Shown here piece by piece: positions 9,235 to 16,828 of a stretch of DNA of 64,000 nucleotides. Numbering within the stretch: position 1 is the stretch's first letter; each line of letters starts with the position of its first letter. The notes beneath the pieces were generated by a model. It made no database searches and had not been told where the DNA came from. It was given only the letters and a program-made list of their open reading frames with translations. This DNA is from Anaerotignum propionicum (GTDB lineage Bacteria; Bacillota; Clostridia; Lachnospirales; Anaerotignaceae), in assembly GCF_024461735.1 (NCBI RefSeq), contig NZ_JANGAD010000005.1, positions 186,001-250,000 of the forward strand, given 5' to 3'. A program made the translations under genes and the position numbers.

Positions 9235-10200
9235 ATGAAAAGAATTGGAGTTTTAACAAGTGGTGGAGATGCACCAGGAATGAATGCTGCAATTCGCGCA
9301 GTTGTGAGAACAGCGTTATCAATGGGAATTGAAGTTCTTGGAATTAAAAGAGGCTATAATGGGCTCCTTGAAAAAGATGTTATAAAGCTAGATAGTCATA
9401 GCGTTTCATGCATTATTCAAACAGGTGGAACAATACTTCGGACAGCAAGATGTAAGAGATTTTACGACGATAAAAATATTGAAATTGCTGTAAAAAAAGC
9501 AGAAGAATTGGGCATTCAGGGACTAATTGTAATTGGTGGAGATGGTACGTTTGCAGGAGCAAAAAAGTTATCTTCATTAGGATTGCTGACAATAGGTATT
9601 CCAGGAACTATTGATAATGATATAGAATGCACAGACTACACAATAGGCTTTGATACAGCTTGTAATATTGCATTAGAAGCAATAGACCGTTTAAGAGATA
9701 CCGCGGTAAGCCATGAAAAATGTACGATTATCGAAGTTATGGGTAGAGCGGCAGGTTTTTTGGCACTAGATGTTTCCCTTGCGGCAGGTGCCACAGATGT
9801 TTTATTGCCGGAACATAAATCTGATATCGAAAACGAAGTTTGCAAAAATATCCTGCAAAGAAAAATGCAAGGTAAAAGACATAATATAATTGTTGTTTCA
9901 GAAGGTTTTGGAATAAATATTCATGAACTAGCTGCAATGATAAAAGAAAAAACAGGAATGGAAGCTCGTACAACTGTTTTGGGACATATTCAAAGAGGTG
10001 GTCCACCTACGGTTATGGATAGAATAAATGCAACAAGAATGGGTAATTATGCAGTTAAACTTTTAGCAGATAATAGAGGCAATAGAGTTGTGGCAAATCA
10101 AAGAGGTAAAATTATTGACTATGACATTGAAGAAGCTCTTTCAATGAAAAAAACAATTGATTTTAATGACTTGGTAATTTGCAAGGAGATTTCAGGATAA
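9235..10200 (+). CDS. pfkA: ATP-type 6-phosphofructokinase
   Basis: A 321-residue PfkA. The N-terminus (LTSGGDAPGMNAAIR) binds nucleotide, IGGDGTFAG carries the Gly that marks ATP use (PPi enzymes have Asp here), and PGTIDNDI holds the catalytic aspartate with Gly in place of the Lys of PPi enzymes. The LGHIQRGGPPT loop binds the second phosphate. ATG 9235 has AGGAGG upstream. Because it sits with a transketolase and an aldolase and no transaldolase, sedoheptulose 7-phosphate as well as fructose 6-phosphate is a possible substrate; that role is inferred. Confidence 0.95.
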   Translation: MKRIGVLTSGGDAPGMNAAIRAVVRTALSMGIEVLGIKRGYNGLLEKDVIKLDSHSVSCIIQTGGTILRTARCKRFYDDKNIEIAVKKAEELGIQGLIVIGGDGTFAGAKKLSSLGLLTIGIPGTIDNDIECTDYTIGFDTACNIALEAIDRLRDTAVSHEKCTIIEVMGRAAGFLALDVSLAAGATDVLLPEHKSDIENEVCKNILQRKMQGKRHNIIVVSEGFGINIHELAAMIKEKTGMEARTTVLGHIQRGGPPTVMDRINATRMGNYAVKLLADNRGNRVVANQRGKIIDYDIEEALSMKKTIDFNDLVICKEISG

Positions 10201-10255
10201 GAAATTTGGCTAAATATGAATGGAATAAAAAATGTATATTTATTGTGCGCCTGTG

Positions 10256-10284
10256 TTGATTGAATAAGTTTATTTGTGTATAAT
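10256..10284 (+). promoter_or_regulatory. Predicted sigma-A promoter of the GntR-aldolase unit
   Basis: TTGATT at 10256 and a perfect TATAAT at 10279 are separated by 17 bases, 31 bases before the gntR start. Confidence 0.7.
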
Positions 10285-10314
10285 CTTAATATAATGATTA
10301 ACGGAGATGATATT

Positions 10315-11028
10315 ATGGGAGAAAAGGACAAACTTTCAGTTCCAATTGATAATCAATCAGTCGTGCAACAAGTAATTGATAGAATAACAGAGGCTATGAT
10401 ATCAGGGGAACTAAGACCTGGAGATAAAATACCAACTGAAAACGAGTTTGCTGAAACGCTAGGTGTTAGCAGAAACTCTATTAGAGAAGCAATCAAAATT
10501 CTCGTTTATCTTGGAGTTTTAGAAATACGTAGAGCAGAAGGGACATTTGTGCGCAAAGGTTTTTCTGAATGCATGATTGATCCTATGATTTATGGGATTA
10601 TACTTGATGAAGATGATTCATATAACGAGCTCAAAGAATTGCGTGAATTAATGGAAAAAGGCGTTATGCAATTGGCAATTAAAAGTAGTACAGCTAAAGA
10701 TATGGAACTTTTAGAAGATAAATATAAAGCTTTACAATTGGCTATTGAAAGTGGAAATATTAAAGATGCTTTTGAAGCCGATAATAAGTTCCATGAAGCG
10801 GTTTCTGAAATTGGACATAATGCTCTCGTAAATAAAATTAATTCCGTTGTTCGTACGCTGACACATGACATGAGATTGAAAACAGTAACTTTCATGATTA
10901 ATAATAAAGAAGGAGAAGAATTATTAAAGGTTCATAAAGACATTTACGATATTATAAAAAATAAAGATATAGACAATATTGAAGAGGTTGTCCCTAAGAG
11001 TTATTTTTATGATAAACAGGGGAAATGA
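10315..11028 (+). CDS. GntR/FadR family transcriptional regulator
   Basis: A 237-residue regulator. Residues 10-75 form the GntR winged helix (GELRPGDKIPTENEFAETLGVSRNSIREAIKIL), and the rest is an all-helical FCD ligand-binding domain of the FadR subfamily. FCD domains usually bind carboxylic acids through a metal held by Asp and His residues; DNKFHEAV and the later VHKDIYD region fit this. ATG 10315 is preceded by GGAG; the in-frame start at 10276 was rejected because it lies in the predicted -10 box. The gene is followed 21 bases later by the aldolase. It probably controls the whole locus through the palindromes at 3603 and 8354. Confidence 0.9.
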   Translation: MGEKDKLSVPIDNQSVVQQVIDRITEAMISGELRPGDKIPTENEFAETLGVSRNSIREAIKILVYLGVLEIRRAEGTFVRKGFSECMIDPMIYGIILDEDDSYNELKELRELMEKGVMQLAIKSSTAKDMELLEDKYKALQLAIESGNIKDAFEADNKFHEAVSEIGHNALVNKINSVVRTLTHDMRLKTVTFMINNKEGEELLKVHKDIYDIIKNKDIDNIEEVVPKSYFYDKQGK

Positions 11029-11049
11029 GTTTAAAAGGAGGCAAATGAA

Positions 11050-11988
11050 ATGCCGTTAGTAACAACAACAGATATGTTCAAAAAGGCTTATGCAGGTGGA
11101 TATGCAATTGGTGCATTTAATGTTAATAACATGGAAATCGTACAAGGTATTGCAGAAGCAGCAACAGAACTTAGATCTCCAGTAATTTTGCAAGTATCAG
11201 CTGGTGCTAGAAAATATGCAAAACATAATTATTTAATAAAACTGGTTGAAGCAACATTGTTAGAAAGTGATATCCAAATAGCACTTCACCTTGATCATGG
11301 CGATGGTTTTGAAATTTGCAAAAGCTGTATCGATGGCGGTTTCACATCAGTAATGATTGATGGTTCTAAACATTCATTTGAAGATAATATTAAACTTACA
11401 AAACAAGTGGTTGAATATGCCCATGCTCATGGTGTTGTTGTTGAGGGCGAACTTGGTAAGCTTGCTGGAATTGAAGATGATGTTAATGTTGCAGCTGAAG
11501 ATGCTAAATTTACAAAACCTGATGAAGTTGAAGAATTCATAAAAAGAACAGGCGTTGACTCTTTAGCAATCGCTATTGGAACAAGCCATGGTGCTTTTAA
11601 ATTCCATCCAGGGCAAGAACCCAAATTAAGATTTGATATCTTAGAAGAAATCGAAAGAAGAATTCCTGGTTTCCCAATTGTATTACATGGTGCATCATCT
11701 GTATCCCAAGAATACGTTAAAATTATTCAAGCAAATGGTGGTCAGCTGAAAGATGCTATCGGTATCCCAGAAGAAATGTTAAGGCAAGCAGCTAAATCAG
11801 CTGTTTGTAAAATCAACATCGACTCAGACTTAAGACTGGCTATGACAGCAGGTATTAGACAATTTATGGCTGAAAAAAAAGATGAATTCGACCCAAGACA
11901 ATATTTAACAGTAGGTAGACAGTACGTTAAAGACGTTGTGCAGCACAAAATTAGATATGTTTTAGGTAGTGAAGGTAAAGATCAATAA
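11050..11988 (+). CDS. fba: Class II fructose-bisphosphate aldolase family protein
   Basis: A 312-residue zinc-dependent aldolase. HLDHGDGFE contains the catalytic Asp and first Zn His; VEGELG, IGTSHGAFKF and LHGASS hold further metal and phosphate ligands. Known family substrates are fructose, tagatose and sedoheptulose bisphosphates, and sequence alone does not separate them. The start follows AAGGAGG with 7-base spacing. It is the last gene of the locus, and a strong terminator follows. Confidence 0.92.
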   Translation: MPLVTTTDMFKKAYAGGYAIGAFNVNNMEIVQGIAEAATELRSPVILQVSAGARKYAKHNYLIKLVEATLLESDIQIALHLDHGDGFEICKSCIDGGFTSVMIDGSKHSFEDNIKLTKQVVEYAHAHGVVVEGELGKLAGIEDDVNVAAEDAKFTKPDEVEEFIKRTGVDSLAIAIGTSHGAFKFHPGQEPKLRFDILEEIERRIPGFPIVLHGASSVSQEYVKIIQANGGQLKDAIGIPEEMLRQAAKSAVCKINIDSDLRLAMTAGIRQFMAEKKDEFDPRQYLTVGRQYVKDVVQHKIRYVLGSEGKDQ

Positions 11989-12009
11989 ATAAAACTTATA
12001 TAAATATTT

Positions 12010-12043
12010 AAGAGATGGGTCGAAAGTGACCTATCTCTTTTTT
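12010..12043 (+). terminator. Rho-independent terminator after the aldolase gene
   Basis: The 12-base arms AAGAGATGGGTC and GACCTATCTCTT (one G-U), with a short GAAAGT loop, are followed by six T. It closes the sugar-phosphate locus. Confidence 0.9.
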
Positions 12044-12318
12044 AATGCAATGTCGTTTTGTTATTCATTAATGATATTTGCATTTACCCTTGATAATTCT
12101 TGTAACAGAAATTTTACCACAATTGATTATTCCTTCGCCTATAATTAATAGTAAGTGACTTATTGACCTGAGAATATGAATGGTGTTTCTAAGTATTTTA
12201 AAAATAGCCTTTTAATTGATTTCAAAAGAAAAAAATAAATCTTAATAGTTTTCTTTGTATAATCTTAACATTTGTATTTTATACTACTTTTATATTAAAG
12301 TAGGGGGGAAATAAGAAT
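12044..12318. other. AT-rich intergenic region
   Basis: No gene is seen. TATAAT at 12258 lacks a convincing -35. CTACTTT and AAAGTAG (12284-12303) form a small inverted repeat just before the ribosome binding site AGGGGGG of the next gene and might be a regulator site. Confidence 0.4.
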
Positions 12319-12876
12319 ATGGATGTTAAATATTTCATAAAACAATACGTTAAAAATCCAAGAACAGTAGGTGCTATTGCGCCAAGCTCGGAGAAATTAG
12401 CTTGCAAGATGGTTGAGGATATTAATTTTATTAATGCTACCTGTATTATTGAATATGGTCCAGGAACAGGAGTTTTTACAGAAAAGATATTGAATAAGAA
12501 GAAAGATAGTACTATATTTATAGCTATTGAGTACAATTCAGTTTTTTATAGATTATTAAAAGAAAAATTTAAACATGAGAAAAACTTTATCCTTATAAAT
12601 GATTCGGCGGAGAATTTAAAAAAATATTTGAATAAGTATAATATTGATAAGGTTGATTACGTTGTTTCAGGTCTTCCATTTGCAAGCTTACCTGATGCTA
12701 TGAGTAAAAAAATATTAGACATTACGAAAGATATATTAAAATCAAATGGTGAGTTTATAACTTTTCAGTATAGCTTATTTAAAATGAGGCTTTTTCGAAT
12801 GTATTTTGAAAGAATTAAAAAGAAAAAGGTGTTTCTAAACTTGCCGCCAGCATATGTTCTAAAATGTAAAAGCTAA
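12319..12876 (+). CDS. Class I SAM-dependent methyltransferase, phospholipid N-methyltransferase-like
   Basis: A 185-residue protein. Residues 10-25 (YVKNPRTVGAIAPSS) and the SAM motif IIEYGPGTGVFTEKIL match the PmtA-like and KsgA-like group often annotated as phospholipid N-methyltransferase. Motif IV is VVSGLPFASLP, where rRNA dimethylases have NLPY or NIPY. Proteins of this type commonly sit next to two-component systems in clostridia. The true substrate is unknown; a membrane lipid or rRNA is possible. AGGGGGG gives a strong start at ATG 12319. Confidence 0.75.
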   Translation: MDVKYFIKQYVKNPRTVGAIAPSSEKLACKMVEDINFINATCIIEYGPGTGVFTEKILNKKKDSTIFIAIEYNSVFYRLLKEKFKHEKNFILINDSAENLKKYLNKYNIDKVDYVVSGLPFASLPDAMSKKILDITKDILKSNGEFITFQYSLFKMRLFRMYFERIKKKKVFLNLPPAYVLKCKS

Positions 12877-13135
12877 TTATTAGTACAAGCTATTAGAATA
12901 TAAAAAATGTGAGAACTCTTGTAATCAGCATTATGGCATGTATTTTGATTTCATTGTTTTTCAACAAGTTGATTTTATCTACAGTTATGTTTCAGAATTG
13001 TGTCATTTTTTATAGCACAATAGTTTTGTCAAGAATAAGCCTTTGGCTTAATATGAGGTTTCATAAGTCTGATTCCATTTTACCAAATTACAGGTTTGGG
13101 AATGGCTAGGCTTTTTCTCAGAAAGGAAGTATATT

Positions 13136-13819
13136 TTGGAAGCGAATATATTAGTTGTGGACGATGATAAGAGTATTAGGAATTTAATCAAAGTTTATCT
13201 TGAAAATGAGGGATATAATGCTTTTGAAGCTTCCAATGGGGCAGAAGCTTTAATCATGCTTAATGAGAATAAGTTTGATTTAGTTATTTTAGATGTAATG
13301 ATGCCAATTTTAGATGGCATAAGTACTTGTGTGAAAATCAGAGAAAACTATATTATGCCTATAATTTTTTTATCGGCAAAAGATGAGGAAATCCATAAAA
13401 TTGAGGGGCTAACGGTAGGTGCTGATGATTATATTACTAAACCTTTTGGTTCTTTGGAAGTTATAGCTAGAGTAAAGGCTCAACTTAGAAGATATAAAAA
13501 GTTTAATTTAGATTCTCAAAACACCAATAGTATTACAATTGACGATTTAACTATAAATTTTGATTCTCACGAAGTTATAGTCAGAGGTGATAAAATAAAG
13601 CTTACGCCAAAGGAGTTTGATATTTTAGAGTGTCTAGCTAAAAACAGAGGAGTGGTTTTTTCAGTTCAGAGATTATATGAGACTATTTGGAATGAGAATT
13701 TTGCAGTATCAGATACTTCTATTGTGGTTCATATTACTAATCTTAGACAAAAAATCGAATTAGATCCTAAGAATCCTAAGTTTGTGAAAACCGTTTGGGG
13801 AGTCGGATATAAGATATGA
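13136..13819 (+). CDS. OmpR/PhoB-family response regulator (VanR-like)
   Basis: A 227-residue protein starting at TTG 13136 after GAAAGGAAG. The receiver domain has the acidic pocket DDD (9-11), the phospho-acceptor Asp53 in LDVMMP, a Ser in LSAKD and the Lys of TKPF. A winged-helix DNA-binding domain covers residues 130-227 and ends in TVWGVGYKI. Its stop overlaps the start of the kinase gene by 4 bases. VanR-like regulators respond to cell-envelope signals, but no resistance genes follow here, so the target is unknown; the upstream methyltransferase gene is one candidate. The 258 bases before it (12877-13135) hold only a 66-codon hydrophobic frame without a convincing start. Confidence 0.92.
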   Translation: MEANILVVDDDKSIRNLIKVYLENEGYNAFEASNGAEALIMLNENKFDLVILDVMMPILDGISTCVKIRENYIMPIIFLSAKDEEIHKIEGLTVGADDYITKPFGSLEVIARVKAQLRRYKKFNLDSQNTNSITIDDLTINFDSHEVIVRGDKIKLTPKEFDILECLAKNRGVVFSVQRLYETIWNENFAVSDTSIVVHITNLRQKIELDPKNPKFVKTVWGVGYKI

Positions 13820-14907
13820 GGAAAAGGATAATCAACAAAGTCGCAATAAAATTACTGATACTAATTCCTATTGATATTATTATAAGTCTTATTTTTTTTG
13901 CTTCAGTTATTAGTATGATTAATCAGATCGTTGGTGACAATGTTGAGTTTTACCAGAAATATGGAGCTTTAATAGCGATTGGGAGTTTCGTTTTAGAATT
14001 GGTGGTTTTTGCAGCGATTTTTTTGATTGCAATTAATAGTAGGATTAAATACTTAAAGTACATTAGTAATAGTGTCACAAATATAAACACACAGCAATAT
14101 TTAAACCCTATAGAGGTAAAAGGCAATGACGAAATTTCTCAGTTAGCTTATGATATAAATACAATGTCAGAGAGACTAAAAGAAAATTATGAAAAAGAGA
14201 GAAAGCAAGAAGAAGCAAAAAATGAGTTAATTGTTGCTATTTCACATGATTTAAAAACACCTCTAACATCTATCATTGGATATTTGGAACTTCTTAATAA
14301 TGGAAAAGATAGCTTTGAAAAAAACCAACAGGAGTTTTTGGAAATCGCTTATGAAAAAAGTAAAAATCTAAGTAAGTTAATTGAAGAACTTTTTGAATAT
14401 ACTAAGCTTTCAAACAACTATATGAAATTAAACAAAGTTTCATTTAATGTGGCCATTTTAGTAAATCAAATAGTCGGGGAGTATGTCTTGTTTTTTTCTG
14501 AAAAGGATATAAAAGTTGAAATAGAATGTGATAAGAATGAACTGATATGTGAAATTGATGTACAAAAATTTATTAGAGTTATTGAGAATCTTTTGAAAAA
14601 TGCTGAAAAATATAGTTATAGAAACTCAACTTTTAAAATTATAATGGGGGAAGATGATGAAAATATTAAGCTTTCTTTCATGAATGAGGGTCATAATATT
14701 AGTAAAGATGATTTGTTGAAGATATTTGATGAAATGTATAGAATCGATAAATCAAGAAATGCTGAACAAGAGGGTTCTGGACTAGGTCTTCCTATTTCTA
14801 AGAAAATTATTGAACTTCATGGGGGAAAGATATGGGCGGAATGCAATGGAAATAAAATATGTTTTAACATTGAATTACCTAAGGTAAGGGACAAGCTCAC
14901 CTTATGA
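13816..14907 (+). CDS. Sensor histidine kinase (VanS-like)
   Basis: A 363-residue membrane kinase. Two transmembrane segments lie at about 10-35 and 53-75 with only a short outside loop, followed by a HAMP-like linker. The H box is AISHDLKTPLTSIIGYLE near residue 143, the N box is IENLLKNAEKYS, and the G box is GSGLGLPISKKIIELHGG. The very short sensor loop is typical of kinases that sense within the membrane or through a partner. It is co-translated with the preceding response regulator. Confidence 0.92.
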   Translation: MRKRIINKVAIKLLILIPIDIIISLIFFASVISMINQIVGDNVEFYQKYGALIAIGSFVLELVVFAAIFLIAINSRIKYLKYISNSVTNINTQQYLNPIEVKGNDEISQLAYDINTMSERLKENYEKERKQEEAKNELIVAISHDLKTPLTSIIGYLELLNNGKDSFEKNQQEFLEIAYEKSKNLSKLIEELFEYTKLSNNYMKLNKVSFNVAILVNQIVGEYVLFFSEKDIKVEIECDKNELICEIDVQKFIRVIENLLKNAEKYSYRNSTFKIIMGEDDENIKLSFMNEGHNISKDDLLKIFDEMYRIDKSRNAEQEGSGLGLPISKKIIELHGGKIWAECNGNKICFNIELPKVRDKLTL

Positions 14908-15006
14908 AATCTTATGAATTCCTAAGGATTCTCTTTGATTCAGAGGTATTCAATAGCAACTTTTCAAAATAAAATGCCAACACATTAAAAAGAATAAATA
15001 TTACAG

Positions 15007-15046
15007 GGAATACTAAAAAATAAGAGTTTTTAGTATTCCTTTTTAA
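15007..15046 (+). terminator. Rho-independent terminator after the two-component operon
   Basis: Arms GGAATACTAAAAA and TTTTTAGTATTCC are followed by five T. The complementary strand also has a short T run, so it may serve both this operon and the convergent XRE genes. Confidence 0.8.
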
Positions 15047-15091
15047 TATCTAAGGGTAGTATTCCTTATTTTTTGCTTTCCTTGATTGATT

Positions 15092-15446
15092 TTATGGATA
15101 TCTCATTTCTATTCTGCTAGACCGTTGATAAAGCCAATTACCCGTTCCTTTTTGGTTTCTGTTAGTTTTTCTAAATTCAAAAAAAAGTTCCAGTTCAGCT
15201 TGGCTTAAGTCGGATTTGCTTAAAAGTTTGAAATCTTTAATGTCGGTTCTACCAAGAAGATAATCAACAGAAGTGTTAAGACAATCAGCAAGTTTTACTA
15301 GCATATCAGCAGGAGGTACAGCTTTATCAATTTCATATCCGCTAATTGTTTCTTGTGATACTCCAACTTCTATGCCAAGGGGCAAGGCGAACTTGAGTCA
15401 TATTCTTAGCCTCTCGCAGTTGTTTTAATCTTTGCATATTCACCAT
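15092..15446 (-). pseudogene. XRE-family regulator with two frameshifts
   Basis: The start reads MVNMQRLKQLREAKNMTQVRLA, continues in a second frame as IEVGVSQETISGYEIDKAVPPADMLVKLADCLNTSVDYLLGR, and ends in the first frame with NLEKLTETKKERVIGFINGLAE. Together these make a normal Cro/C1-type protein of about 110 residues. The first break is a 7-base near-tandem duplication, GCCAAGG then GGCAAGG at 15374-15387. The second is an extra base in the eight-A run at 15179-15186. The gene is downstream of and co-directional with the intact XRE gene. Confidence 0.85.
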
Positions 15447-15501
15447 CTTTCCCTTCGTTATTGATACAATGCCTAAAAAGAAATTTTTGTGAGAGTATAA
15501 C

Positions 15502-15744
15502 TTATTTAACAACAGGTTCGGAATTTTTAAATTCAACAGTATCAAAAAATTCACTAAGGGTTATTCCCAGACCATCACACAATTTTTTAATTGTAAATAC
15601 ACCAGGGTTTTTAGTTACACCATTCATTATATCATTTATAGTAGAACCCGTAGCACCAGACATGGTACAAAGTCTACCAACAGTAATACCTCGTTCATAG
15701 CATAAAGCATTTATTCTATCTATTATTAACTTTGATTCTTCCAA
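15502..15744 (-). CDS. XRE-family transcriptional regulator
   Basis: An 80-residue protein that is almost entirely a Cro/C1-type helix-turn-helix (RGITVGRLCTMSGATGSTINDIMNG). A GTG at 15753 is in frame, but it lies inside the GAGGTGATT ribosome binding site, so the TTG at 15744 is the better start. It is transcribed away from the SLOG gene, and the space between them carries three copies of CGGAATACCG (one inverted). This is the usual layout of a self-regulating repressor, so it probably controls itself and the SLOG gene. Confidence 0.88.
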   Translation of the reverse strand: MEESKLIIDRINALCYERGITVGRLCTMSGATGSTINDIMNGVTKNPGVFTIKKLCDGLGITLSEFFDTVEFKNSEPVVK

Positions 15745-15760
15745 AATAATCACCTCGATA

Positions 15761-15774
15761 ATCGGTATTCCGAT
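15761..15774. promoter_or_regulatory. XRE operator, copy 1
   Basis: ATCGGTATTCCGAT lies 17 bases upstream of the TTG start of the XRE gene. It is the inverted form of the CGGAATACCG core found twice more in this spacer. Confidence 0.7.
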
Positions 15775-15804
15775 AATATTATCCCATATACAATAGTAGG
15801 AGTA

Positions 15805-15817
15805 ATTCGGAATACCG
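15805..15817. promoter_or_regulatory. XRE operator, copy 2
   Basis: ATTCGGAATACCG ends at the base before the -35 box of the SLOG promoter, so a bound repressor would block RNA polymerase. Confidence 0.7.
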
Positions 15818-15847
15818 TTGACTTTATTATTACAAATAGCGTATACT
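15818..15847 (+). promoter_or_regulatory. Sigma-A promoter of the SLOG gene
   Basis: TTGACT at 15818 and TATACT at 15842 are separated by 18 bases. The promoter lies between operator copies 2 and 3. Confidence 0.75.
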
Positions 15848-15850
15848 TAT

Positions 15851-15866
15851 ATTCGGAATACCGAAT
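15851..15866. promoter_or_regulatory. XRE operator, copy 3
   Basis: ATTCGGAATACCGAAT is the most complete copy, with 6-base palindromic arms around AATA. It begins 4 bases after the -10 box of the SLOG promoter. Confidence 0.75.
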
Positions 15867-15882
15867 AATAGGAGGCGTAATT

Positions 15883-16386
15883 ATGGTTTTTAAAAAAAAT
15901 TCGTTAAGTTTTAGCGGTAATAGCAAACAAAGTCTTCCAAAAAACAAAGATAAAATGCAAAAATTAAAATTTAGAATAAGGGAGCAAATTGATAAAGCAA
16001 TTAAAGAAGGAGCAGACACGTTTTACTTTGGAGCGTGTTATGGATTCGATTTACTGTGTGCAGAAATTGTGCTTATGCGAAAACGAGTGATACATATATT
16101 AGAGCCAAGGGTAATAAAGCTCATTGCAGTAGTTCCCTACGAAGAACAGCCAAAAAATTGGAACGAAGTGAACCGAGAACTATATTTTGCTACTCTTGCT
16201 CAGTGCGATGAGGTGATTATCTTAAATGCGAAATATCATCAAGGCTGTTTTCACAGGAGAGACCGATATATGGTGGACAATAGCAGTAAAATGATTTGTT
16301 ATTTTGATGGTAGTAAAGGCACCCCCTACACTGTAAAATATGCAGAGAAAAACAAAGTACAAATAATAAATCTATATGAAACCTAA
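15883..16386 (+). CDS. SLOG family protein (DUF1273, YpsA-like)
   Basis: A 167-residue Rossmann-like protein of the SLOG superfamily. FYFGACYGFDLLCAEIVL is the nucleotide-binding strand-loop-helix, IAVVPYEEQPKNWNE matches the conserved YpsA block, and HRRDRYMVDNSSKMICYFDGSKGTPYTVKYA the C-terminal block. SLOG proteins bind nucleotide-type ligands; B. subtilis YpsA affects cell division, but the biochemical role is unknown. ATG 15883 follows TAGGAGG. Tight divergent control by an XRE repressor is typical of mobile-element cargo, though no integrase is present here. Confidence 0.85.
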   Translation: MVFKKNSLSFSGNSKQSLPKNKDKMQKLKFRIREQIDKAIKEGADTFYFGACYGFDLLCAEIVLMRKRVIHILEPRVIKLIAVVPYEEQPKNWNEVNRELYFATLAQCDEVIILNAKYHQGCFHRRDRYMVDNSSKMICYFDGSKGTPYTVKYAEKNKVQIINLYET

Positions 16387-16391
16387 TAAAT

Positions 16392-16418
16392 TGGAGTCAC
16401 AAAGGTGACTCTTTTTTA
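16392..16418 (+). terminator. Rho-independent terminator after the SLOG gene
   Basis: GAGTCAC and GTGACTC form a perfect 7-base stem with a 4-base AAAG loop, followed directly by six T. Confidence 0.9.
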
Positions 16419-16650
16419 TTTACAAAAGAAAGAGGGAAAAGAAGAGTAACAATCATGAATCCTACAAACGAAAAAGGTGAAGTCTTTGATATCCTTGGAA
16501 GGGGAGGATTTTGAAAATTTGCCATAAAACAAATTGCACCATTCTAAAAGTTAAATGAAATAATAAAAATAGAAAAATTTAAAATAATGTAAAAATGAAT
16601 AAAAATATTTATATACAAATTAAAATAAATATTTTTGTTCGTTTTGTATA
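16419..16650. other. Gene-free AT-rich spacer
   Basis: A 19-codon frame (16455-16514, starting MNPTNEKGEVFDI) may be the remnant of a longer gene, but no ribosome binding site or homology can be argued. The remainder is AT-rich without clear structure. Confidence 0.35.
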
Positions 16651-16679
16651 TTGTCTTTGAATTCTTGTTGTGATATAAA
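16651..16679 (+). promoter_or_regulatory. Predicted promoter of the aminotransferase-symporter operon
   Basis: TTGTCT at 16651 and TATAAA at 16674 are separated by 17 bases. The leader is about 140 bases long and holds a 12-base direct repeat, AATAATTAAGAA, at 16678-16689 and 16708-16719. The copies are 30 bases apart, so they lie on the same face of the helix. Confidence 0.45.
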
Positions 16680-16828
16680 TAATTAAGAATATTTTTTCTG
16701 TTAACTGAATAATTAAGAACAAAATATTTAATAGTTGATTTCCATTAATTTTTCAATTTTAAGAAAAGGATGGTGAAGATGGGATTCGTAGGGCTTTAGA
16801 TCATTTGTTCAATAAAAGGAGATAAAAA

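Noticed and set aside
9235..10200. PPi-dependent phosphofructokinase
   Set aside because: GGDGT and PGTIDND have Gly at both positions that are Asp and Lys in PPi enzymes.
3644..11988. Sulfo-transketolase (sulfoquinovose) pathway
   Set aside because: A split transketolase is shared, but no sulfosugar isomerase or epimerase genes and no sulfonate exporter are present.
12909..13109. 66-codon hydrophobic frame between the methyltransferase and response regulator genes
   Set aside because: GTG start without a ribosome binding site, no family resemblance; likely chance in AT-rich DNA.
13136..14907. Vancomycin resistance operon
   Set aside because: The two-component pair is VanRS-like, but no vanHAX or other resistance gene accompanies it.
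15502..16386. Complete SLOG-based antiphage system
   Set aside because: No effector such as a nuclease, TIR or membrane pore gene is adjacent; only a regulator and a broken regulator are present.
16455..16514. Short gene MNPTNEKGEVFDI...
   Set aside because: Only 19 codons, weak ribosome binding site and no continuation in other frames that I could recognise.
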